This document shows positions 46,016-58,555 of a stretch of 64,000 nucleotides of DNA, piece after piece. The DNA is from Oxyruncus cristatus (lineage: Eukaryota; Chordata; Aves; Passeriformes; Cotingidae), in assembly GCA_013399855.1 (NCBI GenBank), contig VXAY01002605.1:285010-349009 (forward strand), in the 5' to 3' direction. The notes under the pieces are model-generated. The model ran no database searches, had not been told where the DNA came from, and saw only the letters and a program-made list of their open reading frames with translations. The position numbers and the translations under genes are program-made. The first letter of the stretch is position 1. Each line of letters starts with the position of its first letter.

Positions 46016-48214
46016 CAACAGTAATTACAAAATTACTTTGCCTTTTAAAAAAATGAATTAAAAAAAAAAATCAAGACTGGTACAGTGGAACTAAGTGAAT
46101 AAAAGCTCATGTTGACCGACACTTAGTACAATATGCTCAGAATTAGAGATACCTAAAGTAAATATTCACTCATTTCAAACATTTACTTAATTTTTGTTTG
46201 AAGGATCTCCTAATCTTTTTTGTCTGAGTGAAATTGAGACCAGTGCTCTTGTTCTGGGTTTATTAAAATAGGATTACTACAAAACTGAACTGCTCCTTCA
46301 TGAACTACTCTTTTTAACTGCCCATTTTGAAGCAAAAATATAATTTCAAGCAGTTAGAAGCAGCTCACTGAGGATATCAAACTGGTACTCAAAATCTTGA
46401 GATGTGAGATCAGTGGAATATTGATCTGCCAGCCAGTCTGTGACCACGTTGGCATTTACATATTTTAGATCCCCCAAAAGTTTCACATTAAACATTTTTT
46501 CCAGATGTAGCTATTCTACAAGCCCCCTCTAACTTGAAACAGTGACCACTGTAAAGATCTGTTCCTTCAAACTTGATTTACCTGCTTACTGTATTTCAAA
46601 TGTTCTTCAGCCACTTCATTTACCCTCATTTAAACACTTCCAATTTGGTCAACACAGCTGACCAATTCCCACTGCCTTGCTTGAAACAGTCACAAGCTGA
46701 GCTCCTGTTGCTTGTTCAAACTGCTGAGCCTGCCCTGCTGCCAACTCCTTACAGCCACTGCCTCTCTCGCAGGATCATAATCAGCAGAAACACTGAAAGG
46801 CAGAAATAACATTTTTTTCCACTGCTCTGGACACAGTAAAAGAGGAGCAGCCACAGATGAGGACAGTAGTAAGCAGACGACATCGAGCAGTGATAAACAT
46901 GCACCCTCACAGAATAGATCTGTTGCAGTGACAGTTGTGCCTGTGGGACCTTGCAAATAGTGAATTTGTGTGTCTGTGTGGGTCCTTAACATTACATTTG
47001 ATCTCACTCACACATGTGATTTCATTCTCCTGCTTTGTCATTATTGAACTTGTTCATTCCTTTTAATTTACACATACAGTAATCTATCATATATATTTTG
47101 TTATAAAGATTTAATTAAACATATATTAACGCAGCTTAATGATCTTGCTAGTGACCAAAAATCTCCTGTGGATTAAACAGAAAAGGAGGCATTGAAAATA
47201 AATTTGTACAGTAAATAAACAAAACACTGACAGCCTTGTAAGGCAGGAAGAAAAACAAGGCCTACATGACCAATCTATTTCAAGAATGTTACAAATGGGA
47301 AGCATTCACTATTTTTAAAACATTAATCATATACTCTCTCCATTTATTTACTTATCTATGTTTTTCATGTAAATCGTTCTTGGAAGTGTATAAACTCTTT
47401 AGAATTATAAACAAAAAGTCAAGTCACATCTGGTATTTCACCTGTTTACACTATAATTACTCAACTTTGCTGAAAGCTGAAGAATCAGAAGGTTTTCATT
47501 TCTATCTGCACCTTTTAGCTGTGAGGAATCTATTTCATATTTTGGTATAAAACTATATGAGCTACCACTAAATGAGGTAGACAGCAAGCCTGCCTATATG
47601 CATGGTCTGACCTTATGGATATTTGCCATAGGTTTCCCCACAAGTACAAAGCAAAAGGCGCTTGGCAGTACACAAGAGCAGTTACTCTATATGGCTGGGC
47701 ATCAAAATGTTTGACAGGCTAATAAATTCACATTCCAATACACCCTATGGTAAGCTTTTGACCACATAAACCCTCAACCTTGTGTCACTATTCCATATTT
47801 TATTTGTTTTGGAAGACTATGGAGGTAGGCAAGGTCAGAGAAGAGCTACCATTGCTCAGCGCAATATAAGTAGTAACTGAGTAGCCTCTGGCTATGTGCC
47901 GCCTACTTTGCCTCTTTCTGGAATCTGGTTTTAGTTTACTTTTTCATTGAGGTAGATTGCACAGCCCAGCAATGGCTGAGTAATTTTTTATCATTTTTTA
48001 AATTAATTTTTACACCTCCACGGGACTGGACAAGCCCCGACACCAGCGGAGACGCTCTGATGGTAACCAGAAATCACTTCTTGCCCCCCTCACCCTTCTT
48101 CTCCCGGGGCTATACCTGGATTAGGACCAGCCTTTCTTCTCTTCCACCCCAGAAAAGCATGGCCTAGAAAGAGTATTTTACCTGGTCCATGGGATGAGAT
48201 GAGTATTCTCAATG

Positions 48215-48888
48215 TGTGTCCAGAGAATGGCAAGGAAGCTGAAGGTGCTGGAGCACAGGTCTGATGAGGAGCAGCTGAAGGAGCTGGGGGTGTTTTGTTT
48301 TGAGAGAAGGAGGTTCAGGGGAGACCTTATGTCTCTCTACAGCTACCTGACAGGAGGCTGTAGTGAGATGGGTGTTGGTCTCTTGTCCCAAGTAACAAGC
48401 AGTAGGACAAGAGGAAGTGGCCTCAAGTTGTGCCAGGGGAAGTTTAGAATCCTAGAATGATTTGCGTTGGAAGGGACCTTAAAGCTCATCTAGTTCCATG
48501 GGCAGGGACACCTTTCACTAAATGAGGTTGCTCAAGGTTCTACCCAACCTGGCCTTGAACTCTTCCAAGGATGGGGCATCCACAACTTCTCTGGGCAACC
48601 TGTGCCAGTACCTCTCCACCCTCTGGGTAAAGAATGTCTTTCTAATATCTAAATCTCTCCACTTTTAGTTTAGAATTGTATAAGGAAAAATTTGTTCACT
48701 GCAAGGGTTGTCCAGCGTCGGAAAGGGCCTCCCAGAGAAGTGGTTGAGTCACCATCCCTGATGTATTTAAAAGACTTGTAGATGTGGCACTTAGAGACAT
48801 GATTTAGTGGTGGACTTGGCAGTGCTGGGTTAACAGTTGGACTCAATCTTAATGGTCTTTTCCAACCTAAACAATTTTATGATTCTGT
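48215..48888 (+). mobile_element. CR1 LINE fragment split by a nested CR1
   Basis: The outer CR1 runs in sense from about 48215 to 48450 (GGAGCACAGGTCTGATGAGG, GACAAGAGGAAGTGGCCTCA, TGCCAGGGGAAGTTTA). It resumes at about 48667 (GGAAAAATTTGTTCACTGCA, GAGAAGTGGTTGAGTCACC, TTAGTGGTGGACTTGGCAG) and ends with TTTTATGATTCTGT. The two halves join directly in the CR1 consensus order. The subfamily differs from the copy at 16.1 kb, judging by the 'gttgagtcaccatccctg' segment. It is 5'-truncated and inactive. Confidence 0.92.
48451..48666 (-). mobile_element. Nested CR1 LINE 3' fragment, antisense
   Basis: An antisense CR1 tail of about 216 bases begins with CCTAGAATGATTTGCGTTGG, the complement of the CR1 3' end. 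It continues through CCATGGGCAGGGACACC, GGGGCATCCACAACTTC and CTCTGGGCAACCTGTGCC to CTAATATCTAAATCTCTCC. It interrupts the outer CR1 and must be younger. A 10-base direct repeat AGTTTAGAAT flanks it at 48441-48450 and 48667-48676, looking like a target-site duplication. Confidence 0.92.
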
Positions 48889-50063
48889 AAGAACTGTTAG
48901 AGGAAACAGTTACCAGTGATGGACCCTGCTGCCATAATACAGATCTTTCAGTGATGCCACATCTCTGTCCTACAAATTCTTTTTTTTACCCACCATTTGA
49001 AAGTAGAGAAACCATTAATAAAAAAATATGTTTCCTGCTGTGAGGAAAAACATTTTTTTATGAGCAATTAATGTTCTCTGCACTCACGTAGACTTAAAAA
49101 GAAAGCCCCACACAAATCCTACATTATTTTTTCTCTCCCTGCAATTCTGATCAAAGCAGAGGCCAATTTTCAACTCATGCAAAAAGAAAATTAAGTAATC
49201 CATAGCTTCAGCATGCTCAGAGTGCCCTTTCTGGTTCTCATCAGTGTCACAAAGCCAGGTGAATATCAGTGGTCATCCTATAGGCCTTCTCAATATTGGC
49301 AGCAACAAAAGGGCACAGACAAGTTTGCTGATGACTGAATTCCTTGCTGAAGATTATCTACAAAGGCAGGTGTGGCTGAGCCAAACACACTGAAAAGCTT
49401 CACTTTACACATCCTTGAGGTCTTGTATTCTGGACAGAGTGTGAGACACCACAGGCTATGCAGAGGACTTGGTTTATACACCAACAGGAACCAAGCTTGG
49501 CAGCTAAGCATAAACTGACACTCAGAATTGCCATACACTTGCTCCTTTCCCAAACTCCTCTGGTCACACAGAGCCTGGAAATATACTTACATATGTTCAA
49601 ATGCCTACTATAAGGCCTGTGAAGATCCCCTGCAGCATCTCATCATCTTGCACTGCAATAATTCTTTGCTTCTCCACTGCATCCACAGGGCCATTGCCAG
49701 GCTAAGGGTATGCTGAATTTGCCAAAAATAAAGGCAAACACACCTTTCCAGAGTTAGCACTGGTCATCTTGGAGGAAGGTCCTAGTCTGCCTTGCCAGCA
49801 ACAACCACTGGAAAATTCAAGAAGCAAAGGCAGGGTTGTCGTTAGTTTTCCAGCTTCCCTCTTCCAGCAAGTGCATTTAAACACCTAAAAGAGAGGGGTA
49901 AAAAAACCAACCAACCAAACAAACATCTATTAGTGATGGCAAGATCCATGCTGATCAGTTCTTGTGCTATCTTTGGCACTTCCTTTCTGAAAGCACTGGG
50001 CTAAATTGCCAAGATTATTAAAAAGGACAGCCAGCTCTGGTTTGCAACATAGCAGCTGTCTCT

Positions 50064-50085
50064 ATTGAGAGGCAATCCTCTCAAT
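50064..50085. repeat. Perfect 9-bp inverted repeat with 4-base loop
   Basis: ATTGAGAGG and CCTCTCAAT are separated by CAAT. A further 5-bp pairing (GCAGC at 50052-50056 with GCTGC at 50089-50093) could extend the stem past an asymmetric internal loop. No RNA family is recognised. Confidence 0.6.
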
Positions 50086-53000
50086 ACCGCTGCAGTTGAA
50101 GCTCAAAGGTCAACTCCAGTTTTAAAAGAGGATGCAGATACTGTGTCATGTTCTTTGGGAAATGAAGTGACCAAGGCTCAGATCCCCTGAAATCCAACTC
50201 CTCCTGACCAGAGGATATGAACATTAAATGCATCTACATCTCACTCCATAAAAACAGCACCTCCAGCAGCAAAAGGCCTTCCCATGTGTTGATCTGGTTC
50301 TGGTAAGGGTGTCATCTGTTCATAAATATTCCTTGGGGATTTGCTATGCAACCACTGATCTAAACCAAATCTGTTTAAACTACATAATTTTCATCACAAT
50401 ATCACAAGCTGCTGTTGCAATATACACAGAGCTGAAACAAAGACGATTATTTTTCTTTTTTCTATTGCAAGATCTCTTTTGGTCAAACTTGAATAAAAAC
50501 ATCACATATTGATACTTCTGTAAGATCACAAACTGAAATCAACACCAGCTGAAGAAGAGGACAATGGCTATGCCAGATGACAAACTGATATAATCATCAT
50601 ATTCATCAACACCAACAGCAGCCGGTCACTTCCTCCCCTTTGCTGAATTAGCCATGAAGGATTGTTTTAATGATAACAAGAATGTGCTAAAAGCATATGT
50701 CTCTGTGGCAGTTCAGAACGGGAAAATCAGAAGCCCACATCTGAGGAGTGAACAATTAAAAGAAAAAGCAAAACAAAACAAAACTTACTAGGAAGGACTA
50801 AAAAGAGGTGAAAAAAACTTAAAAATATAACAGTGTTGCAGAGGGGGGAAATGTAGATTAAATGCTAAAAAGCAGGAACAAGTTTGAGAATAAAAACATA
50901 CTGCATTATTCAGACTTGTGGAAGAGTGTGTGAACAGAAGTGATGACAAAAGCTACAAAATTCAATATGATCACTTGAAGGGTGGGAGATTTTGCAAGCA
51001 AACACTACTTTACAGCAAAGGAGAGTCTCAAAACATTTGAAATAAACATTGAAATTTTACACATTGAGTTACAAGCTTGTTTATAGGCTTCACGTGGTCC
51101 TGTTTCTTTGTAATCCTGAGAAGTCAGACAGCTATATTGTACACATGGCATTTTCAAGTGACAGTGGCATTTTCAAAGGAGAAATCTGTTCAACAATTTG
51201 GTAGTTGGAGCTCTGTTTTGAGACAAAAGCTTCCATATCAATCCCCGTTGGCGGAAAAAAAAAAAAATCATACTGCAGGTTTTAAGGACAAAACCATTAA
51301 AAAAGGAAGTGCATTTTTAACTTTTGTTTTTAAAATTACCAAAGGTTGACTGATTTATCTTTATAAATTATTGTAAGCAGCTGTTTATATAATATAAACT
51401 CAGAACATACAAGAAGAAAAAGGGTGATGGTTCATTTTTTTTTTTTGCAAGCATCCAAGCAAGGTACAATTGAAAATAAAAAAAACAGTTGAATAACTTG
51501 GATTAACCAAAAAGTTTAAATTTCATGTTTGGAGGTTATTTTTTTAGCATCTTTATCAGTCTGACTTCTGCTTTCAAGCCACTTCCCAAGTAAAAGTACC
51601 ACATCAACCATGCTAAAATTCCCTTGCTCTCAGCCATCCATTACCCCAGGAAGCTTAGAGTGTCAGGAGGCAAAGGGAGAGGGGCTGCAGAGCAGCAAAA
51701 GAGGTCAAAGACACTCCTGCACATGGGTTTTCCCCTCTGCCTTTCTTTCACAGCTGCTCCTGCTGTGAATTTACTGTAAAGTGGGGAGCAAAAGTACATC
51801 CTCTGTGGAAAGGGTCTAAAAAACTCCTCTAAAAGCCAACCCTGAAGCACCCACACCCATTTTCACCCCCTTTCCTTGCACCCCAAAAAATTAAGAAACT
51901 CAGGGCCTGATCCAAAGCCCATTGGAAGGGCTCATTATCTGCGCAGACTCCAGACTAACCTGAAAAAGCCAAATGGTTTTCTTCAGTCTGAGAAGCATGT
52001 TGATGTTTTCCTACATTTTTTTCAAGGCTCATTAAAGCCACAGGTGTGGGGAAAATTGTTACTAAAGCAGTAACAAAAATATGAAAGATTACTTCACATA
52101 TGGACCTGGGATGGGTTTTTTTGTTTGCTTTTTTAACATAAATATTTGTTTTGGAAGCACTAGAAACACAAAGAAAGACAAGAGAAAAAGGATTACCTCA
52201 TTACTGTCATGATCTCACTTTTTATCAGAGCCACTTAGTCTTTTGCAAGGTTTAGGAGTGCTCAGGAGAAGACTGAAATACTTTAGTGAAGAATAAGTAG
52301 AGGGGGAAAAGCAAATTACAAATGAAATATCTGCAGCCTGTGCCACTTCTCCCAAAGCTCATTTCATGTTTGGGCCTTCAGACAAGGCTGCCCTTTACTG
52401 GCAACAGAAACCCCTCTATGAGGTCCAAACAGGGGTCTGTCAGACCTGCCTTTGAGACATTTTGCTTTGCTCCACAGCAATTCTTTCAACCTTAAGTCAC
52501 CGACCTCTACCCCTGTAAAAATACTTTCTTGCAACCTGTGGTGACCTCTCAGTTTTTACCCTAACTTGGTCTAGCTCTGAAATACTCAGGATATTGTTGA
52601 AACTGTCTCAGAGAACTTCTGGCAGCAAGGGGTACATTTTGCCAAAACCACAGAGGGAATTTCTCAGGGAAAGCCCCACTGGCTTTTTCCCATGGACATT
52701 TTGGGAGTCAGACAAGGTGAACTTTGCTTTCTCTGTATTTCATTGAACACCTCTTGCCAGCCACGACTGCCCTCTCCTTCTGACACCCACCCAGCGGCTC
52801 TTTTCCTGATCTCCAGCGAGCAAACCCCTTCCATACTCCACTAAGATCACCTGGTGTGTTGCACCAGAGGGGCATTACTCCTAGGAACAACAGCCAGACA
52901 CTGCTGTGCAGCAGTGAAGGGTTTCAGAAACTGAGAAGTTCAAAACATGTCACTATTCTTTCTCTTGCCAGTGATAGAACTAACGTGCTTTCTGTGGCCT

Positions 53001-53842
53001 GGTTTAATTTCGGTCACACAAATTTGTCAACAGCAGAAGCCAAAAAAATTTTTCTAAGAGAACTAATCAAAAGTCCATCCAGCCTCATACAAAGACTGAC
53101 TTCAGTAAGCTTTGGACCAGGCCAACACATGAACACAAAACTTGCAACAAATAAAGGCAAACTTTAGTGTAGACCAGACCTACTAAGAGAAACTTGTAAA
53201 CCCCAAAAATTTTGCAGTATTTATTCATTTAACTCTTTCAGGACTATATACACTTCTCTTAGGGAAGAATATCTTCATACAGTACCATATTGTGGAGTCT
53301 GTGCTTCACCAAGTGCAAGCAGAAAAGGGTATTCACTTATATAGGGTTAGACCAAAACAATTACAACTTTCACCATTCTTTGTCCTCCTCTGTATGATCC
53401 TCCAGGTCCCTTAGACTGTTACACCAACACTACCTTTAAATTAAGTGGGGTAGAGTAAATACATAATAAAAGAAAAAGGTGCAGAATGTCAGTTTTGATA
53501 ATTTCTGGAAGACTTATTTAAACTTATCTGGACACAAGAATCACCTTTAGAATTACTCCCTCAAAGCTTCTGCCATAGATATTTAAGCACATTTGCACTA
53601 TTAGCCTTAGTGCTCAAGACTGAACAGGGAAGAGAGGTTTTAAGATGAGCATATACTCTAACTTGACATTTTATTTCTTCACCAACATTAACTTGGTGCC
53701 CTAAGTCCATTTCATTTTTCTTATTCAGTGACTAGGCAGACAGCAGAGCTGTTTACAGGTAGATTTGTGAGGTCTTTTTTTGCAATACATCTCCCATCAC
53801 GCAGACTGGAACAGTACCACAATGTAGCATTTGGGGTAAGTT

Positions 53843-53864
53843 GTGGTGTTGTGGTGTTGTGGTG
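53843..53864. repeat. Short 8-bp tandem repeat
   Basis: About three GTGGTGTT units end in GTGGTGCTCC. Confidence 0.85.
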
Positions 53865-53958
53865 CTCCAGGGCCAGGTTTACACTGTTACTTTGGCACCT
53901 TGATCCTTTTGCAAAGATGCCCCAAAGTGGTTTATAACGGAGAAAAATTTATTCTCAG

Positions 53959-54056
53959 CATTGATCCTGAAACAGCAAGACAGAATTTACCAGCTCCTAA
54001 CAGAAGGAACTCCTGTAGTCCAACAAGATTTTTACATTCTTTTGATCTCTAAACAG
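53959..54056 (+). CDS. Weak candidate exon, 32 codons
   Basis: The acceptor TTTATTCTCAG precedes a 32-codon frame ending AAACAG before GTATTT. It accepts phase 1 and leaves phase 0, so it does not fit between the exons at 33718 and 56331. The peptide is Gln/Leu-rich and coil-like. The donor is only fair, and chance is the likelier explanation. Confidence 0.15.
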
Positions 54057-56330
54057 GTATTTTTCTCAATCCAGAAATAACTTTCCTGCACCTTATTTTT
54101 AACAGTCTTTCATAGCCCTGAGTACATATGTGTGTATGAACATACTACAAACTCAGTCATGACAAACATTAACTTAAACATCTTTTTTCTTATATTGCAA
54201 AAAGGAAGGTATAACTTCATTATCATTTTTCATCCCACTGAAACAAGTAAGATTTTGTTATTTCAGTGGCAAGGGAAACTCTCCCCTTCAGCAGAGGTTT
54301 CTGATCACAACTTTTCCCCATTCCCCACTCCCTCCTTCCCCTAAGGAAATATTCATTTACTGGCATTTCATAAACACACTTTTGCATCTGTAACAAAAAT
54401 TTAAATTATTCAAGGCAATAGCAGAATCTTGTGTGTTCTGGCAAAATCGTTGATTTTCATCAGGGAGACAATTTTGGCTTAGGTCTAGAATACAGTCTAT
54501 TCTTTGGCACTAGGGATTTGAAACATCTTTAGGAAAATGCAAACCTGGGATACCTGCCTAGAATGGCCCAAGAAACATTTACTTCACCAATAAAAACAGA
54601 GGCCCACTTAATTATTTCCCCTAAAGGGCAGGTATTCATCTAATCACATCTGGAATCCTTTCCAACTTGGTTCCTGCAGCTAACGATGCTCTGTCATGAT
54701 CTGATGGTTTAATCCTAGTTATTAAGCTGCTTATTCTCATTGATAATAAAAAAATGTGGACAAATGCCTGTCTGTCAGTGTCCCAGCCTCAGAGCAAACA
54801 CTATGAAGTGGGCCTCCTGCTTTCTCTAAGCAAACAGGGAACACCATTTGGAATTCAGAGTTTTAAAGAAAAGCTGCCAGATCTAATGAAAATATTGGCA
54901 AATTTACAAGGGTGATTTTTTTTAATCCCTAGACAACAAAAAGCCCAAAAACACAACAACAAACCCTAGTTTTGTAAATCTAGTTTTCCTTACTACACAC
55001 AAAGTTCTTTTTCCACGGTCTCAGTAGACAAAATATAACACATACATAATGCATACATAATGTCTGAGCCAGCTGTGATATACTTTCCCTCAAAATGTTT
55101 TTAACAAAAAACGATTTGTTAACAGATTCATCAAGTTCTTCATGATTTTACACATTAAAAAGAAAAAACCCAAACCATAATTCTAAGTCTTCGTTTCCCA
55201 ATGTTTCATTAAAACCAAATATTTTTAGATCCAAACGATAAAGCTTTGCCAGCAGCCTCTGCTGACTAATAAGCCATTTTCTGTTGAAAACACAATATTG
55301 ATGTGAAAATCACCAACTAGCTTTTTTCAAAATTATATTTATATAGCTATAAATAAAACAGACATACCAGATAGACAACACACCACATGTGAAAACAAAT
55401 TGAACTCAGTATAGCAAGAGGTTTCCATTTCCATTAGCACAAACCTGAACCTTGTCCACACGTTCCACAGCATGGGACTGGATGGTTTTGTTGAAATCCA
55501 ACTGCACAGCCCAGAAGTAATCCATAGCACGATTCATTCCCTGCTGAACCATATGAATGTGTGCTAATTCGGTCACACAAGAAGATAACCTCTAAAAATC
55601 ACTGACTTCAGATAAAGTCTGTAATGTTAATTGCAGAGTTCAGACTTCTGATTTCTGGCCCCATGTAGAATTTTTATTTCAGACTTCAAGGCCAAGGCCA
55701 TCATTTCATTACTCACCATCCTGTTTCAGATGTGTTTCCCCTCATAGTTTATTCATCCAATTCATTCCTCACAAACAGGCATGGAAAAGACTATGGCACT
55801 ACTGCTTGGAAGCTCCACTCCAAACGCTTTGACAATACCTCAAGTCTCAATTCCCTCACCACACCAGCCACTTCAGAGATGTTGAAACTAACAAGTCACA
55901 ACAACTCTATGAAAAAATAAGCAGGTTTCTAGCCAACGTATTTTCTGATCAGAAGAAAAATGCTGATTTTTCCACCCATTCCACTTTTAATTATTCTTAA
56001 CCGAGGGAGATGCCAGATTAGAACAGGAGCTCTATCCTTTTTCTTGCAGAGGTTTAATTTTTAAATATCAGACAAGAAGTACATCTTAGAGCTCACTTTA
56101 CTGAAGGGCTTTGGTTTTACTTACTTAAGGGAAGTACCACTGGATTTTAAACGACAATACCTACTGTTAAGATGATTATAAGAGGTTATCTGTTGATAGG
56201 CAAGACTCTTTTTTCTTCCTCTCAGACAAACAGCACATCTAATTGTATGTCCCACACTGAAAGACATCTCAGAAGTCAGGAACCTGCTCCTAGAAAAGGG
56301 TAGTTACAAATTTTTGGCCCTTTCTCTCAG
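54057..56330. other. Non-coding stretch, likely intron
   Basis: AT-rich sequence with a perfect 11-bp tandem pair at 55041-55062 (CATACATAATG twice). No exon is seen. The last 40 bases form the polypyrimidine tract and acceptor of the next exon. Confidence 0.55.
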
Positions 56331-56576
56331 TAACTCAAGTGCAATTCCACAGGAGGGAAGCGTCCCTGTTCCTATCTCAGGAACATTGCTGGCTAATCCT
56401 TTTGGCCCCGAATCAGTCAGCAGAGTTGGAGGTCTCTGCAGTGCCAGCAGTGCAACACGACCTGTGAGTGCTGCTGCAGCTAAAAGGGCTGAAGAAAGTT
56501 CAGCAATAACAGGATTTGACAACTTTGCCTTTCAGTTACAAGGACAGAAGAAGGCTATCAAGGATCATAGTTACAG
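56331..56576 (+). CDS. Candidate internal coding exon, 81 codons, unidentified
   Basis: This is the best exon candidate in the window. It follows a pyrimidine-rich acceptor (GGCCCTTTCTCTCAG) and ends at TACAG before GTGAGT, a full consensus donor. Only phase 2 is open; the other two frames hit stops. Codons show a clear purine-first bias with GCN, AGY and GGN enriched, unlike flanking DNA. The peptide is low in complexity and probably disordered. It has a Pro/Val/Gly segment near residues 10-30, a Ser/Ala-rich segment with AAAAKR near residues 47-52, and an amphipathic end with GFDNFAF at residues 61-67 and a basic KK pair. It joins the 33718 exon by completing AGT, and leaves phase 2, as both downstream candidates require. 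It may be the tail of a signalling or cytoskeletal protein, but I cannot name it. Confidence 0.55.
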
Positions 56577-57162
56577 GTGAGTGTTCCCTCCCTTCAGGGC
56601 AAGCTTCTTTCTGCTACCAGCTCTGGTTGCCTTGGCTCCGTTTGTTTTGCCAGGATAGTTTCCTGCCATTTTAGTGCAAGCACCCAAGCTGAAGCAAGAG
56701 AAGGAGCAGGAACACATGGCCAGGAAGTACCAGCAGGCTATTAGATCACCTCATCCATCTTGTGGTACCTCGTCTGTAACTGCCTAAATTAGAAATACAG
56801 TCTCTTTAGTCCCATACATAATCAAGAGAGAAAGACTCAGAGTGTGATTCAAAATGCCTAAGTCCTTTCACAGGAGGTTTCAGAACAGAAGCTTCAGCCT
56901 TCCCCAGAAGAAGCCTGCAGAGATTAACCTCTAAATTAAGGAGTGTAGATCAAGGTAGAATGATTAGTCCCTAAAGAAAACAATTCTTGAGTCGAATCAT
57001 CCACTGCTACTGAGATTTACCTAAAGCAGGCAAAATGAAATCAATGCCTAAAAAAACACATCAGGGAACCTCAGGGCAGGAACGACAAAGGCATCCATAA
57101 GCTTCACACAGGGTAGTGACATCCTGGCAGCCATCTGGCAGGAGAGGACTCGAGTCTCTCAG

Positions 57163-57297
57163 ACCTGCTAATACCTATTTCCAGCAGCATTTACTCACAA
57201 AGGCAGCCGCTGCTCATTTGGCTCCTGGGGCTTCATGGATTGCCTCACCTCCAATGGGGCCAGAAAGCAAGAATTTGAATTCCAAGTGCATTTTCAG
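57163..57297 (+). CDS. Candidate internal exon, 44 codons, possibly optional
   Basis: The frame starts after CGAGTCTCTCAG and ends at TTTTCAG before GTAACA. It accepts phase 2, turning the split codon after 56576 into AGA (Arg), and leaves phase 2, so it could be skipped without changing the frame of the next exon. The peptide is Ala/Pro-rich, with a poly-Ala patch near residues 12-15. The intron from 56576 would be 586 bases. The donor is weaker than its neighbours. Either a cassette exon or a chance frame is possible. Confidence 0.25.
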
Positions 57298-58339
57298 GTA
57301 ACACATCAGATCGCCTGCTGCTAGAATAACTCACAAAAGGGAAAGGTATGGATTAGTCTGAGATGCACCCAGACACAGACGCCAGGCCTCTGTATTACAG
57401 GTAGATCAGTTCTTTTTTTTTTCCTTGCTGTTAACAATAAGCATGAAGAATGAGCAATTTGACCACCTCTGAAAGATGTGGTACTGGATTTGAGGAATTC
57501 TATGCATTGATTGAGTAGGTAAATATTAACTGGTTTTATCTTCCCTGTGTTCATCTTGGCAATGTGTGTGCTGCTATCAACAGAATGGCCAGGTCTGAAA
57601 CACCATATTAGAGCCAAATCCAACATCCAAAAGTCCTTGACCTTAGTCCAAGTCTCAGCCATTTGAGTCAATGGTAAGACTCCTGCTGGGGTCAGTGATC
57701 TGTGCTAATAATCCTGAGTCCTTTTTGGCAATCGCCACCCAAGTGTGCTGCTCCGATCAGGAGAGGACTAAATGCTACCATGCAGTCCAACCCACATCTT
57801 GAGACACAGTACACACCACCACAAATTATGTTTTATTTGCTCTTCTGGGAAAAAATACAAGAGTTAGGGTGTGGTGTCAGTGGTTTACTGACAAGCTTGA
57901 TGTGAGCATCTTATGAATGGCTAAGCTTTTGCTGAGTAATATTGACACCACGCAAAATGACTTACTATAAAAACCTTTAGACTGCGCCATACTACTGTTT
58001 CAAAAACAGTGGCAGCTATTTGACAGATGCTCAGAGGTTCAGAATATCTGAAGTAGGCCTAAAAAAGGCAGATTAATGAGCAGATGATGGTGATGCAGTA
58101 AAGTTGCACAATAAATGAAACTTAGCAGATGGCTCTGCAACTATAAAAATCTCCAGATTCCTAGATTAGATAGACAGAAAGGACACTTCCTTTATTTTCT
58201 TGAATTATTTCTGCCTTTTCCTTATAACTTTGGCAGTATTGCTGCTATCTTCTTTTTTAAATAGTGCAACTTTCCAAATTTATTTTCCCCTTCTGCTTTA
58301 AGCATAATAGATCTCATCAGACAAACTTTCTACTCTATC

Positions 58340-58450
58340 ACCATGAAGGAAAACATTAGGGCGCACATTCGGAGCTGCATATGCACAGCCCCATGTTTCC
58401 TAGGAAACAAGCGACTGCTCATCTCTGTGCCGAAATAAATTGATGCATCG
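58340..58450. promoter_or_regulatory. Unique block with a 14-bp perfect palindrome
   Basis: GTTTCCTAGGAAAC at 58395-58408 is its own reverse complement. It contains TTCCTAGGAA, a STAT/BCL6-like core, and resembles two RFX half-sites around TA. CATATG-type and ATGCAT palindromes lie nearby with five CpGs, unusual for the region. It sits about 150 bases upstream of the candidate last exon. Regulatory function is inferred. Confidence 0.35.
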
Positions 58451-58555
58451 GTTTCAGCTTCTTACAAACATTAGTATTTTGATTCAGGACAGAGTCCCAA
58501 ACACCCTCCCAGCACACTATCTGTTGCTATTTTCATCATCCTGCTTGTCGGCAAG

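Larger units (their letters stand above)
40281..48214. other. Non-coding stretch with ancient repeats and regulatory-looking blocks
   Basis: It contains a CA microsatellite at 41111-41127, an A run at 41449-41460, AT-rich unique blocks at 42110-42420 and 44150-44560, a GC-rich island at 43340-44040, a thymine tract at 44614-44630, an inverted-repeat-type old repeat at 44978-45052 and an antisense MIR-like relic at 45900-46015. A 51-base plus frame at 42805-42855 is splice-bounded but too short to call. Confidence 0.5.
48889..53958. other. Non-coding stretch
   Basis: No supported gene. It holds a hairpin-forming inverted repeat at 50064-50085, an A/C-rich tract at 49898-49924, an A run at 51256-51267, and a thymine tract at 51435-51446. 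The short plus and minus frames lack splice context. Confidence 0.55.

Noticed and set aside
48212..48460. Open frames on both strands near 48.3 kb
   Set aside because: They lie within the outer CR1 fragment.
57321..57671. 116-codon minus-strand frame
   Set aside because: Part of it overlaps the old inverted-core repeat at 57630-57690; no splice context.
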